Origin: Parafrankia sp041008525
GTDB lineage: Bacteria; Actinomycetota; Actinomycetes; Frankiales; Frankiaceae
Assembly: GCF_041008525.1 (NCBI RefSeq)
Contig: NZ_JBFLUG010000020.1
Location: 20,609 to 84,608 of the forward strand
Reading direction: 5' to 3'
Length of the DNA: 64,000 nt
Part shown: piece by piece, positions 19,773 to 28,090 of the stretch
Numbering within the stretch: position 1 is the stretch's first letter
Layout: every line of letters begins with the position of its first letter
The notes under the pieces: generated by a model
The model's database searches: none
What the model was told of the DNA's origin: nothing
What the model saw: the letters and a program-made list of their open reading frames with translations, nothing else
Program-made: the position numbers and the translations under genes

Positions 19773-19787
19773 ACTACTGCACGTAGT
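19773..19787. promoter_or_regulatory. putative BlaI/MecI-type operator 1
   Basis: ACTACTGCACGTAGT, an inverted repeat ACTAC-N5-GTAGT, in the AT-richer gap before the SafE-cupredoxin gene. BlaI/MecI/CopY repressors recognise TAC...GTA palindromes, and a BlaI-like gene lies 1.1 kb away. It can be aligned base for base with the repeat at 19967-19981. Confidence 0.5.
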
Positions 19788-19963
19788 AGAAGAACGGGTC
19801 GACGGTGACCGGTGACGGTGCCCCGCGCCGCTGTCGACGGGGAGGGTGGTGGCAGCGACCGGAACACTCGTTGTGTGCAGCTCGCAGCCACCGAACCGGC
19901 GGACCTTCGTCGCGCGGACAGGTACGGTCCAACGACCCGAGGAGGGTGATGCGACTCGCGCTG

Positions 19964-19984
19964 TCTACTACGGTGATTAGTAGA
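19964..19984. promoter_or_regulatory. putative BlaI/MecI-type operator 2
   Basis: TCTACTA-N7-TAGTAGA, a perfect 7-base inverted repeat 126 bases before the DUF305 lipoprotein gene. Its core ACTACGGTGATTAGT (19967-19981) matches the site at 19773 in the arms except for one base. The pair flank the divergent promoter region of the SafE and DUF305 genes. Confidence 0.5.
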
Positions 19985-20110
19985 TGGCGAGGGTTGCCGG
20001 TTCGTCGCTTCCGGTCCGTATCCGGTCCCGCGTCGCGAGGCGTCCCCCGCCGGTTGTCGATCTCGGCGCCGGCCTCAGCTCCGTTGGCAACCCGACACCG
20101 AGGATGACTC

Positions 20111-20722
20111 GTGCGAAGAAGACACCACCTTGGACATGTCGCCGTGACACTGGCCCTGGCGGCCACGCTCGCGGCGTGCGGGGGCGACGGCACCCCGACG
20201 GCGCCTTCGTCCGCGACGGCAGGGGGCAGCAGCGACGTCAGCGCTGGCGACCACAACGACGCGGACGTGATGTTCGCCCAGATGATGATCCCGCACCACC
20301 AGCAGGCCGTGAAGATGGCGGAGCTGGCACCCGGACGTGCTGCCGACCCGGCGGTGCTCACGCTGGCCCAGCAGATCGGGACCGCGCAGACACCGGAGAT
20401 CGAGACGATGACCGGCTGGCTTGCGGCGTGGGGTCGACCCACCGCCATGCCCGGTGCCGGGGGTCACGGCGGCGGCCACGGCACCGACGACAGGGGAATG
20501 ATGTCGGAGGACGACATGGCCGCTCTCCAGACGGCGTCCGGTCCGAACTTCGACCGCATGTTCCTGGAGATGATGATCCGGCACCACGGGGGTGCGATTG
20601 CGATGGTACTCATCGAACAGCGAAACGGGCGGTTCCCCGACGCCGTCGCCCTGGCAAGGACGATCGAGTCCACGCAGGCCGCAGAAGTCGAAACCATGAA
20701 GGGTCTGCTCGGTACCGGATAG
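20111..20722 (+). CDS. DUF305 lipoprotein (ferritin-like, copper-associated)
   Basis: 203 residues from GTG 20111. A signal peptide with a lipobox, ALAATLAAC, predicts a lipid-anchored protein on the outer face. Two DUF305 repeats follow, each with the MM-x2-HH core: FAQMMIPHHQQAVKMAE and FLEMMIRHHGGAIAM. The domain is a four-helix bundle; genes for it are often beside copper genes, and the Met/His pairs suit Cu binding (inference). A Gly/His-rich linker, GHGGGHGTDD, joins the repeats. It diverges from the SafE gene and precedes the BlaI/M56 pair. Confidence 0.88.
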   Translation: MRRRHHLGHVAVTLALAATLAACGGDGTPTAPSSATAGGSSDVSAGDHNDADVMFAQMMIPHHQQAVKMAELAPGRAADPAVLTLAQQIGTAQTPEIETMTGWLAAWGRPTAMPGAGGHGGGHGTDDRGMMSEDDMAALQTASGPNFDRMFLEMMIRHHGGAIAMVLIEQRNGRFPDAVALARTIESTQAAEVETMKGLLGTG

Positions 20723-20877
20723 CCGATGCAGGGCCCCGGGGCGCCGACGCACGGCCAGGGCCTTAGGGCCCCAGGGCACCTCGGATCCCAGGTGCGACAC
20801 TCGGCACGACGAACACGGATGTCGGTCGCGGGGAGGGCCCTGACGACGGGATAGCTGACGACCGGAAGGGCGGAACG

Positions 20878-21282
20878 GTGGAACGGCTGGGAGACCTCGA
20901 AGCCGAGGTCATGGACCAGTTGTGGGCGGCCCGCGGCCCGGTCTCCGTGCGCGGCGTACGAGACGCCCTGCAGTCCACGAGGCCGCTCGCCTACACCACC
21001 GTCATGACCGTCATGGACCGGCTGTTCCACAAGGGGTGGCTCGTCCGAGATCGTGTCGGCCGCTCCTACCAGTACCGCCCTGCGCTCAGCAGGGGTGAGT
21101 ACACCGCCAGAATGATGCGCGACGTGCTGTCCACGACCGACGACAGAGGGCTCGCTCTGCTGCACTTCGTCGATACCATGGCCCCCGCCGAGTACGAGGC
21201 ACTCCAGGAAGCCCTGCGCTGGCACCGAAGCCGTCCCCCTCGAGCGGCCGAACCACCGTGCGTCGAGGACGAGACCTCGTGA
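20878..21282 (+). CDS. BlaI/MecI/CopY family repressor
   Basis: 134 residues from GTG 20878, with GGAAGG upstream. N-terminal winged helix: RLGDLEAEVMDQLW, RPLAYTTVMTVMDRL as recognition helix and GRSYQYRPALSR as wing; a short C-terminal dimerisation helix follows. The family represses resistance genes and is inactivated when a partner M56 metalloprotease senses a signal; the partner overlaps its stop by four bases. In actinobacteria this pair occurs beside beta-lactam, respiratory or copper genes. Here the neighbours suggest copper or envelope stress. Likely targets are the two ACTAC-type repeats upstream. Confidence 0.9.
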   Translation: MERLGDLEAEVMDQLWAARGPVSVRGVRDALQSTRPLAYTTVMTVMDRLFHKGWLVRDRVGRSYQYRPALSRGEYTARMMRDVLSTTDDRGLALLHFVDTMAPAEYEALQEALRWHRSRPPRAAEPPCVEDETS

Positions 21283-22256
21283 GCCTCGCCCTGCTGGCCG
21301 CCTATGTCACCGCCGTCGGAGTCCTGTTCCCTCGCCGGCTCGCCCGGGCCGCATGGACCTCGCACGCACCCCGACTGGCCGCAGGCACCTGGCTCGTCAC
21401 GGCTGTTTCCGTCCTGAGCGTCGCGTTGCTGGCCGCGGCAGTCCTCGTGACCCCGCTGCACACCCTCGGGGACGCCTTCGTCCTCCTCCTGCAGGGCTGC
21501 GGGTGGCCACCGCAACCGCGTGCGCCGTCCGGACCGGCCGAGTACGCCGGCCTGGCCATCATCAGCTGGATGGTGGGCAGGACTGCCTTCTCGGGCTTCG
21601 TGGTCTGCCGGGCAGCGCGGCGCGAACGCCGTCGACATCGCTGCGACCTCCACCTGCTGGGCGAGCCAGCCGGGACCGGCGTGGTCGTCCTCGACCATCC
21701 GCAGCCGAGCGCGTTCTGCGTTCCCGGTGACGGCGGGCACATCGTGCTGACGCGCGGCGCCCTGGATGTCCTCTCACCCGCGGAACTGGCAGCCGTCCTC
21801 GCCCACGAACGAGCCCATCTGAGCGGCCGTCACCACGTCATCGTCCTTCTCCCCGCCATCCTCGCCACCGCGTTCCCGCGCCTGCCGCTCTTCACCCTCG
21901 CGCTGAGCGAGGTCCGTCGGCTCGTGGAGCTCGCAGCCGACGACAGGGCGCTGCGCCGCGCCACTCCGGTCACCCTTGCGCAGGCCGTTCTCCGTCTTGC
22001 CGCACCTGCCTCGGCCCAGCACCCGGCTACGGGCACGTTTCACGCGGCCGGCACCGCAACCACCGAACGAGTGCTCCGCCTCGTCACTCCACGGCCTCGT
22101 CGCGCACGGCTCGCCATGCTCTCCAGACTGTTGGTCGCGGTCTCGTTCGCGGCCACACCGCTGGCGGCCGTCGTCCTGCCGGCCGTTACCGACCTTGCCT
22201 CCCACTGCACTGAGGTGACCACTTCACGTCCTCCTGCCGAGGTCGACCGCCGGTAG
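21279..22256 (+). CDS. M56 family (BlaR1/MecR1-like) membrane metallopeptidase
   Basis: 325 residues from GTG 21279, overlapping the blaI stop (GTGA). Four membrane helices, with the zinc protease motif HERAH in AAVLAHERAHLSGRHH and a downstream Glu in RRLVELAADDRAL. This is the short form without the beta-lactam-binding extracellular domain of BlaR1, so the signal is not inferable. It should cleave or trigger loss of the repressor encoded just upstream. It converges with the next gene. Confidence 0.88.
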   Translation: MSLALLAAYVTAVGVLFPRRLARAAWTSHAPRLAAGTWLVTAVSVLSVALLAAAVLVTPLHTLGDAFVLLLQGCGWPPQPRAPSGPAEYAGLAIISWMVGRTAFSGFVVCRAARRERRRHRCDLHLLGEPAGTGVVVLDHPQPSAFCVPGDGGHIVLTRGALDVLSPAELAAVLAHERAHLSGRHHVIVLLPAILATAFPRLPLFTLALSEVRRLVELAADDRALRRATPVTLAQAVLRLAAPASAQHPATGTFHAAGTATTERVLRLVTPRPRRARLAMLSRLLVAVSFAATPLAAVVLPAVTDLASHCTEVTTSRPPAEVDRR

Positions 22257-22278
22257 ACGACGTCGAGGTCGTCGTGCG

Positions 22279-23544
22279 TCAGCGGAGTTCGGCGGGCAGG
22301 GGGAGACGGGCGAGGCCGCGGTCCGCGAGGGAGCCGAAGGTGATGTGGCCGTCGTGGGGCAGAGCGGAGCTGACGGCGGAGAAGCGGCCGGTGGTGTCGT
22401 GGAAGCTGAAGACCGGTTCGCCTTCGGGGCTGAGCACCTGGGCGAAGCCGTACGGGGCGCGCAGGCCCTCTCCCTCGCCCGGGGGCAGCGCGGCGATCTG
22501 CCGACGCAGGTCGGCGCTGGTGGCGAGCGCGTCGACGGCGTCCGAGCGCAGGTCGCTGCCGCCGACCCACACCCGGCCCCGGTCGTCGATGACGATGTTG
22601 TCAGGGCCGTTGACGAGCGACGGCCCGAACTGTTCCGTCCTGCCTTCTCGTCCGTCGCCGAGCCACACCCGGGTGAGTCGGAAGCGGAACGACTCGGCGA
22701 CGAGAACGTGGCTCTCGTCGGCGGCGACGTCCACGCCGTTCGCGAAGTACAGGCCGTCGGTCACGACGTCGGTGACGCCGGTCGCCGGCTCGTAGCGCAG
22801 CAGCCGGCCGCTGGGCCGCCCGTCGAGGAAGTCGTTCGGGAACCCGGGGAGGTAGACGGTGCTGGCCTCGGTGACATAGATCGTGCCGTCGTCGGCGACC
22901 GTGACCTCGTCGGCGAAGAAGATCAGGTTGCCGTCGATCCGGTCGGTGAGGACCCAGGCGTCCCCGGTGGCGACGTTCACCGCCATGATGCCCTGTTCGA
23001 CGACGGCGGCGATCAGGACGTCCTGCGAGTAGGCGGCGAGGCCGAGCGCCCTGCCGTCCAGGGTGGCGACGCGTTCGATGGTCCCGATGCCGCCACCGGC
23101 GTCCTGGGTGATGCGCCAGAGGCCGCCGTCGGCGGTGGCGGTGTAGAGGTGGCCGTCGAGGCCGACGGCGACGTCCTCGGCGCCCTCGAGTTCCTCCTCG
23201 CCGACGATCTGCGCGTTCTCGATCAGCTGGTTCGCCGCCAGTGGTCCGTCCAGCGCGGGTCGGGGCGGGAGGTCCGCCCACACCACGGGCTCGAAGTCGG
23301 GGGGCAGCGCCTCGACGTGACGGTCCACCGCCGGGCCTGACGGTTCCCGGCGGGGAAGCTCAGGCCGCCCATCGGGCCCCACAGCGCCGGAAGCGCCGGT
23401 GGCTGCGTCGCTCGCGGCGGAGGCGGCGGAGGCGGCGGAGGCGGCGGACGCGGCGTCGGAGTCATCGCTGGAGCAGGCAGAGGCAGCGGCGAGCAGGGCC
23501 GAGACAAGAAGGGAGGCCGCGAGGGAGCGGCGGAGCTTTCTCAT
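22279..23544 (-). CDS. lipoprotein with SMP-30/strictosidine-synthase-like beta-propeller
   Basis: 421 residues. Signal peptide with lipobox LLAAASAC, then an Ala/Ser tract from a GCG-GAG-GCG repeat (23400-23470). From residue about 90 a six-bladed propeller follows: GAEDVAVGLDGHLYTATADG, ADDGTIYVTEAS, GLYFANGVDVAADESHVLVA, GPDNIVIDDRGRVWVGGSD. This matches the SMP-30/strictosidine synthase-like family (lactonase or arylesterase-like, calcium-binding). Substrate unknown. It diverges from the response regulator gene, sharing a promoter gap with paired CTCAGG/CCTGAG repeats, so it may be a target of that regulator. Confidence 0.78.
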   Translation of the reverse strand: MRKLRRSLAASLLVSALLAAASACSSDDSDAASAASAASAASAASDAATGASGAVGPDGRPELPRREPSGPAVDRHVEALPPDFEPVVWADLPPRPALDGPLAANQLIENAQIVGEEELEGAEDVAVGLDGHLYTATADGGLWRITQDAGGGIGTIERVATLDGRALGLAAYSQDVLIAAVVEQGIMAVNVATGDAWVLTDRIDGNLIFFADEVTVADDGTIYVTEASTVYLPGFPNDFLDGRPSGRLLRYEPATGVTDVVTDGLYFANGVDVAADESHVLVAESFRFRLTRVWLGDGREGRTEQFGPSLVNGPDNIVIDDRGRVWVGGSDLRSDAVDALATSADLRRQIAALPPGEGEGLRAPYGFAQVLSPEGEPVFSFHDTTGRFSAVSSALPHDGHITFGSLADRGLARLPLPAELR

Positions 23545-23589
23545 GGGTGAGAGCAGAACAGTCCGGCCTCAGCCGACGCTCCGCGCAAC

Positions 23590-23646
23590 CTCAGGACCCC
23601 CTCAGGACGCGCGGACGAGCCGCCTTCGTCCTGAGCCCGCCCTGAG
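23590..23646. promoter_or_regulatory. CTCAGG direct/inverted repeat array in a divergent promoter
   Basis: CTCAGG at 23590 and again at 23601 (one helical turn apart), then CCTGAG at 23630 and 23641, also 11 bases apart on the opposite strand. OmpR-type response regulators bind tandem direct repeats with 10-11 base spacing. The array sits 24 to 80 bases before the OmpR-type gene at 23670, pointing to autoregulation and to control of the divergent lipoprotein gene. Confidence 0.55.
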
Positions 23647-23669
23647 GTCGGGGTGTTTGACTGTCCGGT

Positions 23670-24356
23670 ATGCCGCCCCGACTGCTCCTGGTCGACGACG
23701 ACGACGCCATCCGCGACATGGTCGGGACGGCGCTGCGCTACGCGGGCTTCGAGACGACCGTCGCGGTGGACGGCCGCGATGCGCTGGCCAGGCTCACGGA
23801 GATGACGCCCGACCTGATCGTCCTCGACGTGCTGATGCCGGGGCTGGACGGTCTCGAGGTGTGCCGGCGTCTGCGCGGGAGGGGCGAGACGACGCCGATC
23901 ATCTTCCTCACGGCACGGGCCTCGAGCCGCGACATCCTCGAGGGGTTCGGGCGGGGCGGGGACGACTACGTGACCAAGCCGTTCGTCCTCGACGAGCTGG
24001 TGGCGCGCATCCGCGCGGTGCTGCACCGGGCCGGGTCGTCAACGTCCGGGACATCGCTGACCTGCGCCGACCTGGTGCTGCACGAGGAGCGCCACGAGGT
24101 GCGCCGCGCCGGGCAGCGGATCGAGCTGTCGCCCACCGAGTTCAACCTGCTGCGCTACCTGATGATCAACCAGGGCCGGGTGCTGTCCAAGCACCAGATT
24201 CTGGACCGGGTGTGGAACCAGGATCTCGACGGTGACGGACACGTCGTGGAGACCTACATCAGCACGCTGCGCCGCCGCCTGGACGTGGGTGGCGACGGGC
24301 CGCTGATCCACACGATCCGAGGCGTGGGCTACACGCTCCGGCCCGCCGGGGAGTGA
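23670..24356 (+). CDS. OmpR-family response regulator
   Basis: 228 residues. Receiver domain with the acidic pair LVDDDDA, the phospho-acceptor Asp in LIVLDVLMPGLDG, the conserved Thr region IFLTARA and Lys in DDYVTKPF. The C-terminal winged helix has ELSPTEFNLLRYLMIN, KHQILDRVW and VVETYISTLRRRL. All phosphorylation residues are intact. The kinase gene starts 5 bases downstream. Probable binding sites are the CTCAGG repeats just upstream. Confidence 0.95.
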   Translation: MPPRLLLVDDDDAIRDMVGTALRYAGFETTVAVDGRDALARLTEMTPDLIVLDVLMPGLDGLEVCRRLRGRGETTPIIFLTARASSRDILEGFGRGGDDYVTKPFVLDELVARIRAVLHRAGSSTSGTSLTCADLVLHEERHEVRRAGQRIELSPTEFNLLRYLMINQGRVLSKHQILDRVWNQDLDGDGHVVETYISTLRRRLDVGGDGPLIHTIRGVGYTLRPAGE

Positions 24357-24360
24357 GCCC

Positions 24361-25788
24361 TTGCACCTGCGCACGAAGCTGACCCTGGGCATCCTGACAG
24401 TGACCTTCGTGGTCTTCCTGGCGGTCGGGTTCGTCGCCATCCCCGCTGCCAAGCACGCGCTGCGCGACCGCATCGATGACCGGTTGCGTGCCGACCTGCC
24501 GGAGATCCGGGCGTCGGTCCTCGCCGCGGGCGGTGACGTGCCCGGCGGGGCCCTGGAAGGCGGGTCACCGGTTGGCGGGTCGCCGGGCGGCGGCGCCGGG
24601 CCGGACGAGCGCGGCTACGCGCTGGTGGTGATCGAGGGCGCGACGGCGACCGTGCTGGCCACACCGGGGACGTCCGCACCGCCGGACCTGCGTGGGATCA
24701 CCGCCCCCGCGCGTGGCGGCGAGATCAGGTACGTGACGGCGCCCGACGGCACGACCTACCGCTGTGCCACCACCGACCTCGGCGACGGACGCCTGCTGGC
24801 CGTGGCCGCCCCCGTCGACGACCTCGCCGGTCTCGTCGACGATCTCATCGGCACCTTCATCGTCATCGGCACCGGTGGTGCGGCGGCGCTGGCGGTCCTG
24901 GCGTGGCTGTGGATCCGGCACGGCACCCGTCAGATCGAGCACCTGACCCGGCGGGCGGAGGCAATCGCCCACGGTGATCCTGACCGCAGCCTCGCCGTGG
25001 CCGCCACGACCACCGAGCTCCGCCAGCTCAGCCACGCCCTCGACGCCATGGTCACCAGCATCGACCAGTCACTGGTGGCACAGACGCGGTCGGAAGCCCG
25101 GCTTCGGGAGTTCATCGCCAACGCATCCCACGAGCTGCGCACTCCGCTCACGAGCGTGAGCGGCTACCTGCAGCTCGACCTCGATGGTGCCTTCGCCGAC
25201 GGTGAGCACCACCAGCGCTCGATGCGACGCGCTCTGGGCGAGGCCAGCCGGATGCGGCGCATCGTCACCGACCTCCAGCTGCTCACCGAGCTCGACGAGA
25301 ACCCCCTGCCCACGGCCGCCGAGGTGGACATCAACCCGCTGCTGCGCGACGCCGTGCACGACATGCGCACGCTGGATCCGACGCGGACCTGGACCCTGGA
25401 CCTGCCGGCGCAGCCGCTCGTCGTGGCCGGTGACGCCCACCAGCTCCGCCAGGTCGTGACCAACCTGCTGGTCAACGTGCGCGTCCACACGCCACCCGCC
25501 ACCGTCACCACCGCGCGGGCGAGCCCGGGGAACGGCTCCATCGTCATCGAGGTGTCCGACGACGGGCCCGGGCTTCCCGCCGAAGACCTCGAACGGGTCT
25601 TCGACCGGTTCTGGCGCCACGACCCGTCCCGATCGCGCGCCTCGGGTGGCAGCGGGCTCGGCCTCTCCATCGTCGCCGCCGTCGTCTCGGCGCATGGCGG
25701 CGCTGCCGAAGCAGCCCATGCCCCCGATGGCGGGCTCACCATCCGGATCATGCTTCCCGGGTCCGGCGGCCCACCCAGACGACCATGA
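24361..25788 (+). CDS. sensor histidine kinase partner of the OmpR-type regulator
   Basis: 475 residues from TTG 24361. Two membrane helices (residues about 8-30 and 160-182) flank an extracytoplasmic sensor of about 130 residues with a Gly-rich loop. HAMP, HisKA with the H-box NASHELRTPLTSVSG, and HATPase with the N-box VTNLLVNVRVHT, DDGPGLP and GGSGLGLSIV follow. The N-box has VNVRVHT where NAxKY/H is usual. The stimulus is unknown. Confidence 0.93.
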   Translation: MHLRTKLTLGILTVTFVVFLAVGFVAIPAAKHALRDRIDDRLRADLPEIRASVLAAGGDVPGGALEGGSPVGGSPGGGAGPDERGYALVVIEGATATVLATPGTSAPPDLRGITAPARGGEIRYVTAPDGTTYRCATTDLGDGRLLAVAAPVDDLAGLVDDLIGTFIVIGTGGAAALAVLAWLWIRHGTRQIEHLTRRAEAIAHGDPDRSLAVAATTTELRQLSHALDAMVTSIDQSLVAQTRSEARLREFIANASHELRTPLTSVSGYLQLDLDGAFADGEHHQRSMRRALGEASRMRRIVTDLQLLTELDENPLPTAAEVDINPLLRDAVHDMRTLDPTRTWTLDLPAQPLVVAGDAHQLRQVVTNLLVNVRVHTPPATVTTARASPGNGSIVIEVSDDGPGLPAEDLERVFDRFWRHDPSRSRASGGSGLGLSIVAAVVSAHGGAAEAAHAPDGGLTIRIMLPGSGGPPRRP

Positions 25789-26912
25789 TCGGGCCCAGGG
25801 GGTGAGCGGCCAGGGAGCGGCGGGCGGTCAGGGGTCTTCAGGCGAGGCGAATCTCCGCCCTGATTCAGGCGAATCTCCGCCCTGATTCAGACGAGGCGAA
25901 GCTCCGCCCTGAGTGGTGCCGTGCCTGGGCGTGGTGCCGTGCGGAGTGGTGCCGTGCGCAGGCGGGTGCGACGCGAGCGGGGGCCGACGTCGGCAGCGCG
26001 GCGAGGGGTGGCGCCGGCGGCCACGGCGGCTCGCTCGTCCACGATGCTCTTGTTGATCAGGGTGAGCAGGCGGTCGCGGTCGACATCGCCGAAATCCCGT
26101 AGCAGGCTGGCCAGCAGAGTCATGTGATGCCCTCGTTGTCCTGTCTTCGTGCCACGAAAACAGGATCCGCAGCTGCTGTTTCACCTACCCGCTCAACTGC
26201 GTCCCACACCCGCGTGATCTGATCCACCGTTCCCTTTCGAGGAACGGGTCAAAAATCCGCCTCCGGCAGATTTGAGCTTCGAGGTGGATCGTGCGTCCCG
26301 TCGGCGTGAACGGACCCTTTCCCGAGGTGCTCGAGAATCATCGGCTCGTCACCACGGAGTGCGGCTGTGTCGTGGCGAGACGATCCCGCTTTGCGCTGAG
26401 GGTGTCGCCGAGGCGCCACGTGGCGAGGAGCGGCACGGCGACCACCGTCTCCGCGCGCCTGGCCGCAGCCCTGGGCGTGGTCGCCGGTAGTCGGCCACCG
26501 GCCGCACGGCCCTCGCGGGCCGCCGGCGCCGCGCCTCGCGGCCGGTCCTTCCCGGGGCGACACCGCAATCCTCGTGGCAGGCCTGCGACGCGAAACCGCC
26601 AGCGCTGGCTGGCCGGGGCGTTTCCCGGAAAGCTTCCCGCGCCGCCGGTCGTTGCCCTCTGGTGTGGTGTGATCCACCGGTTGGATTTATCTCGGGTTCG
26701 TGATGGGAGCGCCGAGAAGTATTGTGTTTCTTATTCGGCGGAGGCGGCCCGGAGGTTCCTGGGCTGATGTGCCGGTTACGGGTCGGGGGCGGGGCACGGT
26801 GGTGTACCCTGCGTGATGCCAGGGCGGGGTGCGCTACCGACAAAACCCCGGAACAGCTGAGAAAAGGTCTGGTCAGTCCCCTCCACGGGCCTGCCTGTGA
26901 TGAAGGAGATTG
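25789..26912. other. 1.1-kb gene-poor region with short tandem repeats
   Basis: Mostly without convincing genes. At 25844-25912 the unit GGCGAATCTCCGCCCTGATT repeats nearly three times, and at 25915-25965 GTGGTGCCGTGC occurs three times. From 26640 to 26740 base composition is less GC-rich, with an imperfect palindrome ATCCACCGGTTGGAT near 26671; this is probably the promoter of the reductase-desaturase genes. One small leftward gene candidate is listed separately. Confidence 0.4.
25887..26123 (-). CDS. small hypothetical protein
   Basis: 78 residues from ATG 26123, with GAGGG 8 bases upstream. The first 35 residues (TLLASLLRDFGDVDRDRLL) look like a real helical protein. The C-terminal half is Arg/Thr/Pro-rich and runs into the GTGGTGCCGTGC repeats, so it may be read-through of repeat DNA. 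No family recognised. Confidence 0.35.
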   Translation of the reverse strand: MTLLASLLRDFGDVDRDRLLTLINKSIVDERAAVAAGATPRRAADVGPRSRRTRLRTAPLRTAPRPGTAPLRAELRLV

Positions 26913-28079
26913 GTGCTGGGTACCAGAGCTCTCTTCGGCGCTGTAGCGGCTTCGATGGCAAGCCCACTGAGACCGGATGACTACTGGGCGATGGTGAATC
27001 CGCTGTGGTCGCGGCGCCGGCTGTCCGGGCGCGTCGAGGCGGTTTCGCCGGAGACGTCCGACACCTCGACGGTCGTTGTCCGGCCCGGTCTGGGGTGGCG
27101 GGGGGGCCTGGCTGGTCAGCACATCGAGGTGGGTGTGGGAATCGACGGGGTGTGGTATCGGCGGCCGTTCTCGCTGTCGTCTCCTCCGCGCCGCCCCGAC
27201 GGCCTCATCTCCATCACGGTGAAAGCCAGGCCGGGCGGACTGGTGTCCAGGAACATCGTGCACGCGCTTGCGCCGGGCCGAACCATCCGTATCGGTCATC
27301 CGGCGGGCAGGTTCGTGCTGCCGGAAGATCTTCCGGCTCGCCTTCTTTTCGTGACCGCCGGTAGTGGGATCACTCCGGTGATGGCGATGCTGCGCGACCT
27401 TGCCGAAAGCCGGCGGATGCCCGATGTCCTCCTCGTGCATTCCGCGCGGGACGCCTCGGAGGTCATCTTCGGCGAGGAGCTCCGGCGGCTGGCTGTCCGC
27501 TTCCCCAGCCTGCGCCTGCACGAGCACCACACCTGCCCCGGCGGCCGGCGCCAGCCTCGGCTGACGATGGCCGCCCTGGCCGCGGTCTGTACCGACCTCC
27601 CTGAGCGGATGGCCTGGGTCTGCGGGCCCCCCGGGCTGGTCGACGACGCCGAGGCGTACTGGCGGGCGGGTGGCATCGCCGACCGTCTGCTGACAGAACG
27701 CTTCCATCCGGCTGTGCGCCCTGGCTCCGCGCCGGGTGGCCCAGCCGGACAGCGCAGCGGAGAAGGGCAGGTCAGCCCGGGCGGGCAGACCGGGGTCGGC
27801 CGACGGAAGGGGCGGAGCGGAGACGGCGGGCGGGTGCGTTTCGTCAGGAGCGGTCGCGAGATCACCGTGACAGGGGGCACCACGCTGCTCGCGGCGGGCG
27901 AGGACGCGGGCGTCGCCCTGCCGAGCGGCTGCCGGATGGGTATCTGCTACAGCTGTCTGGTGCCCCTCGCCAGCGGCCGGGTCCGTGACCTGCGCACCGG
28001 CGAGGAACACGGAGTTCCGGGCGATCTCATCCAGACCTGCGTGTCCGCTGCCGGCGGCGACGTCGATATCGATCTGTGA
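26913..28079 (+). CDS. flavodoxin/ferredoxin-NADP-type oxidoreductase with C-terminal 2Fe-2S domain
   Basis: 388 residues from GTG 26913, close behind an AAGGAG site. Order: FAD-binding barrel with RPFSLSSPP, NAD(P)-binding fold with VTAGSGITPVMAMLR and AWVCGPPGLVDDAE, an Arg/Gly-rich linker, then a plant-type 2Fe-2S domain with cysteines in GCRMGICYSC and a distant QTC. This is the layout of Rv3230c, which feeds electrons to the stearoyl-CoA desaturase DesA3 in mycobacteria. The next gene is a desaturase starting 11 bases later, so the pair very likely works the same way at the membrane. Confidence 0.9.
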   Translation: MLGTRALFGAVAASMASPLRPDDYWAMVNPLWSRRRLSGRVEAVSPETSDTSTVVVRPGLGWRGGLAGQHIEVGVGIDGVWYRRPFSLSSPPRRPDGLISITVKARPGGLVSRNIVHALAPGRTIRIGHPAGRFVLPEDLPARLLFVTAGSGITPVMAMLRDLAESRRMPDVLLVHSARDASEVIFGEELRRLAVRFPSLRLHEHHTCPGGRRQPRLTMAALAAVCTDLPERMAWVCGPPGLVDDAEAYWRAGGIADRLLTERFHPAVRPGSAPGGPAGQRSGEGQVSPGGQTGVGRRKGRSGDGGRVRFVRSGREITVTGGTTLLAAGEDAGVALPSGCRMGICYSCLVPLASGRVRDLRTGEEHGVPGDLIQTCVSAAGGDVDIDL

Positions 28080-28090
28080 GGAACAGGCTG

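Noticed and set aside
20464..21225. - strand frame across DUF305/BlaI
   Set aside because: Antisense to two well-supported genes.
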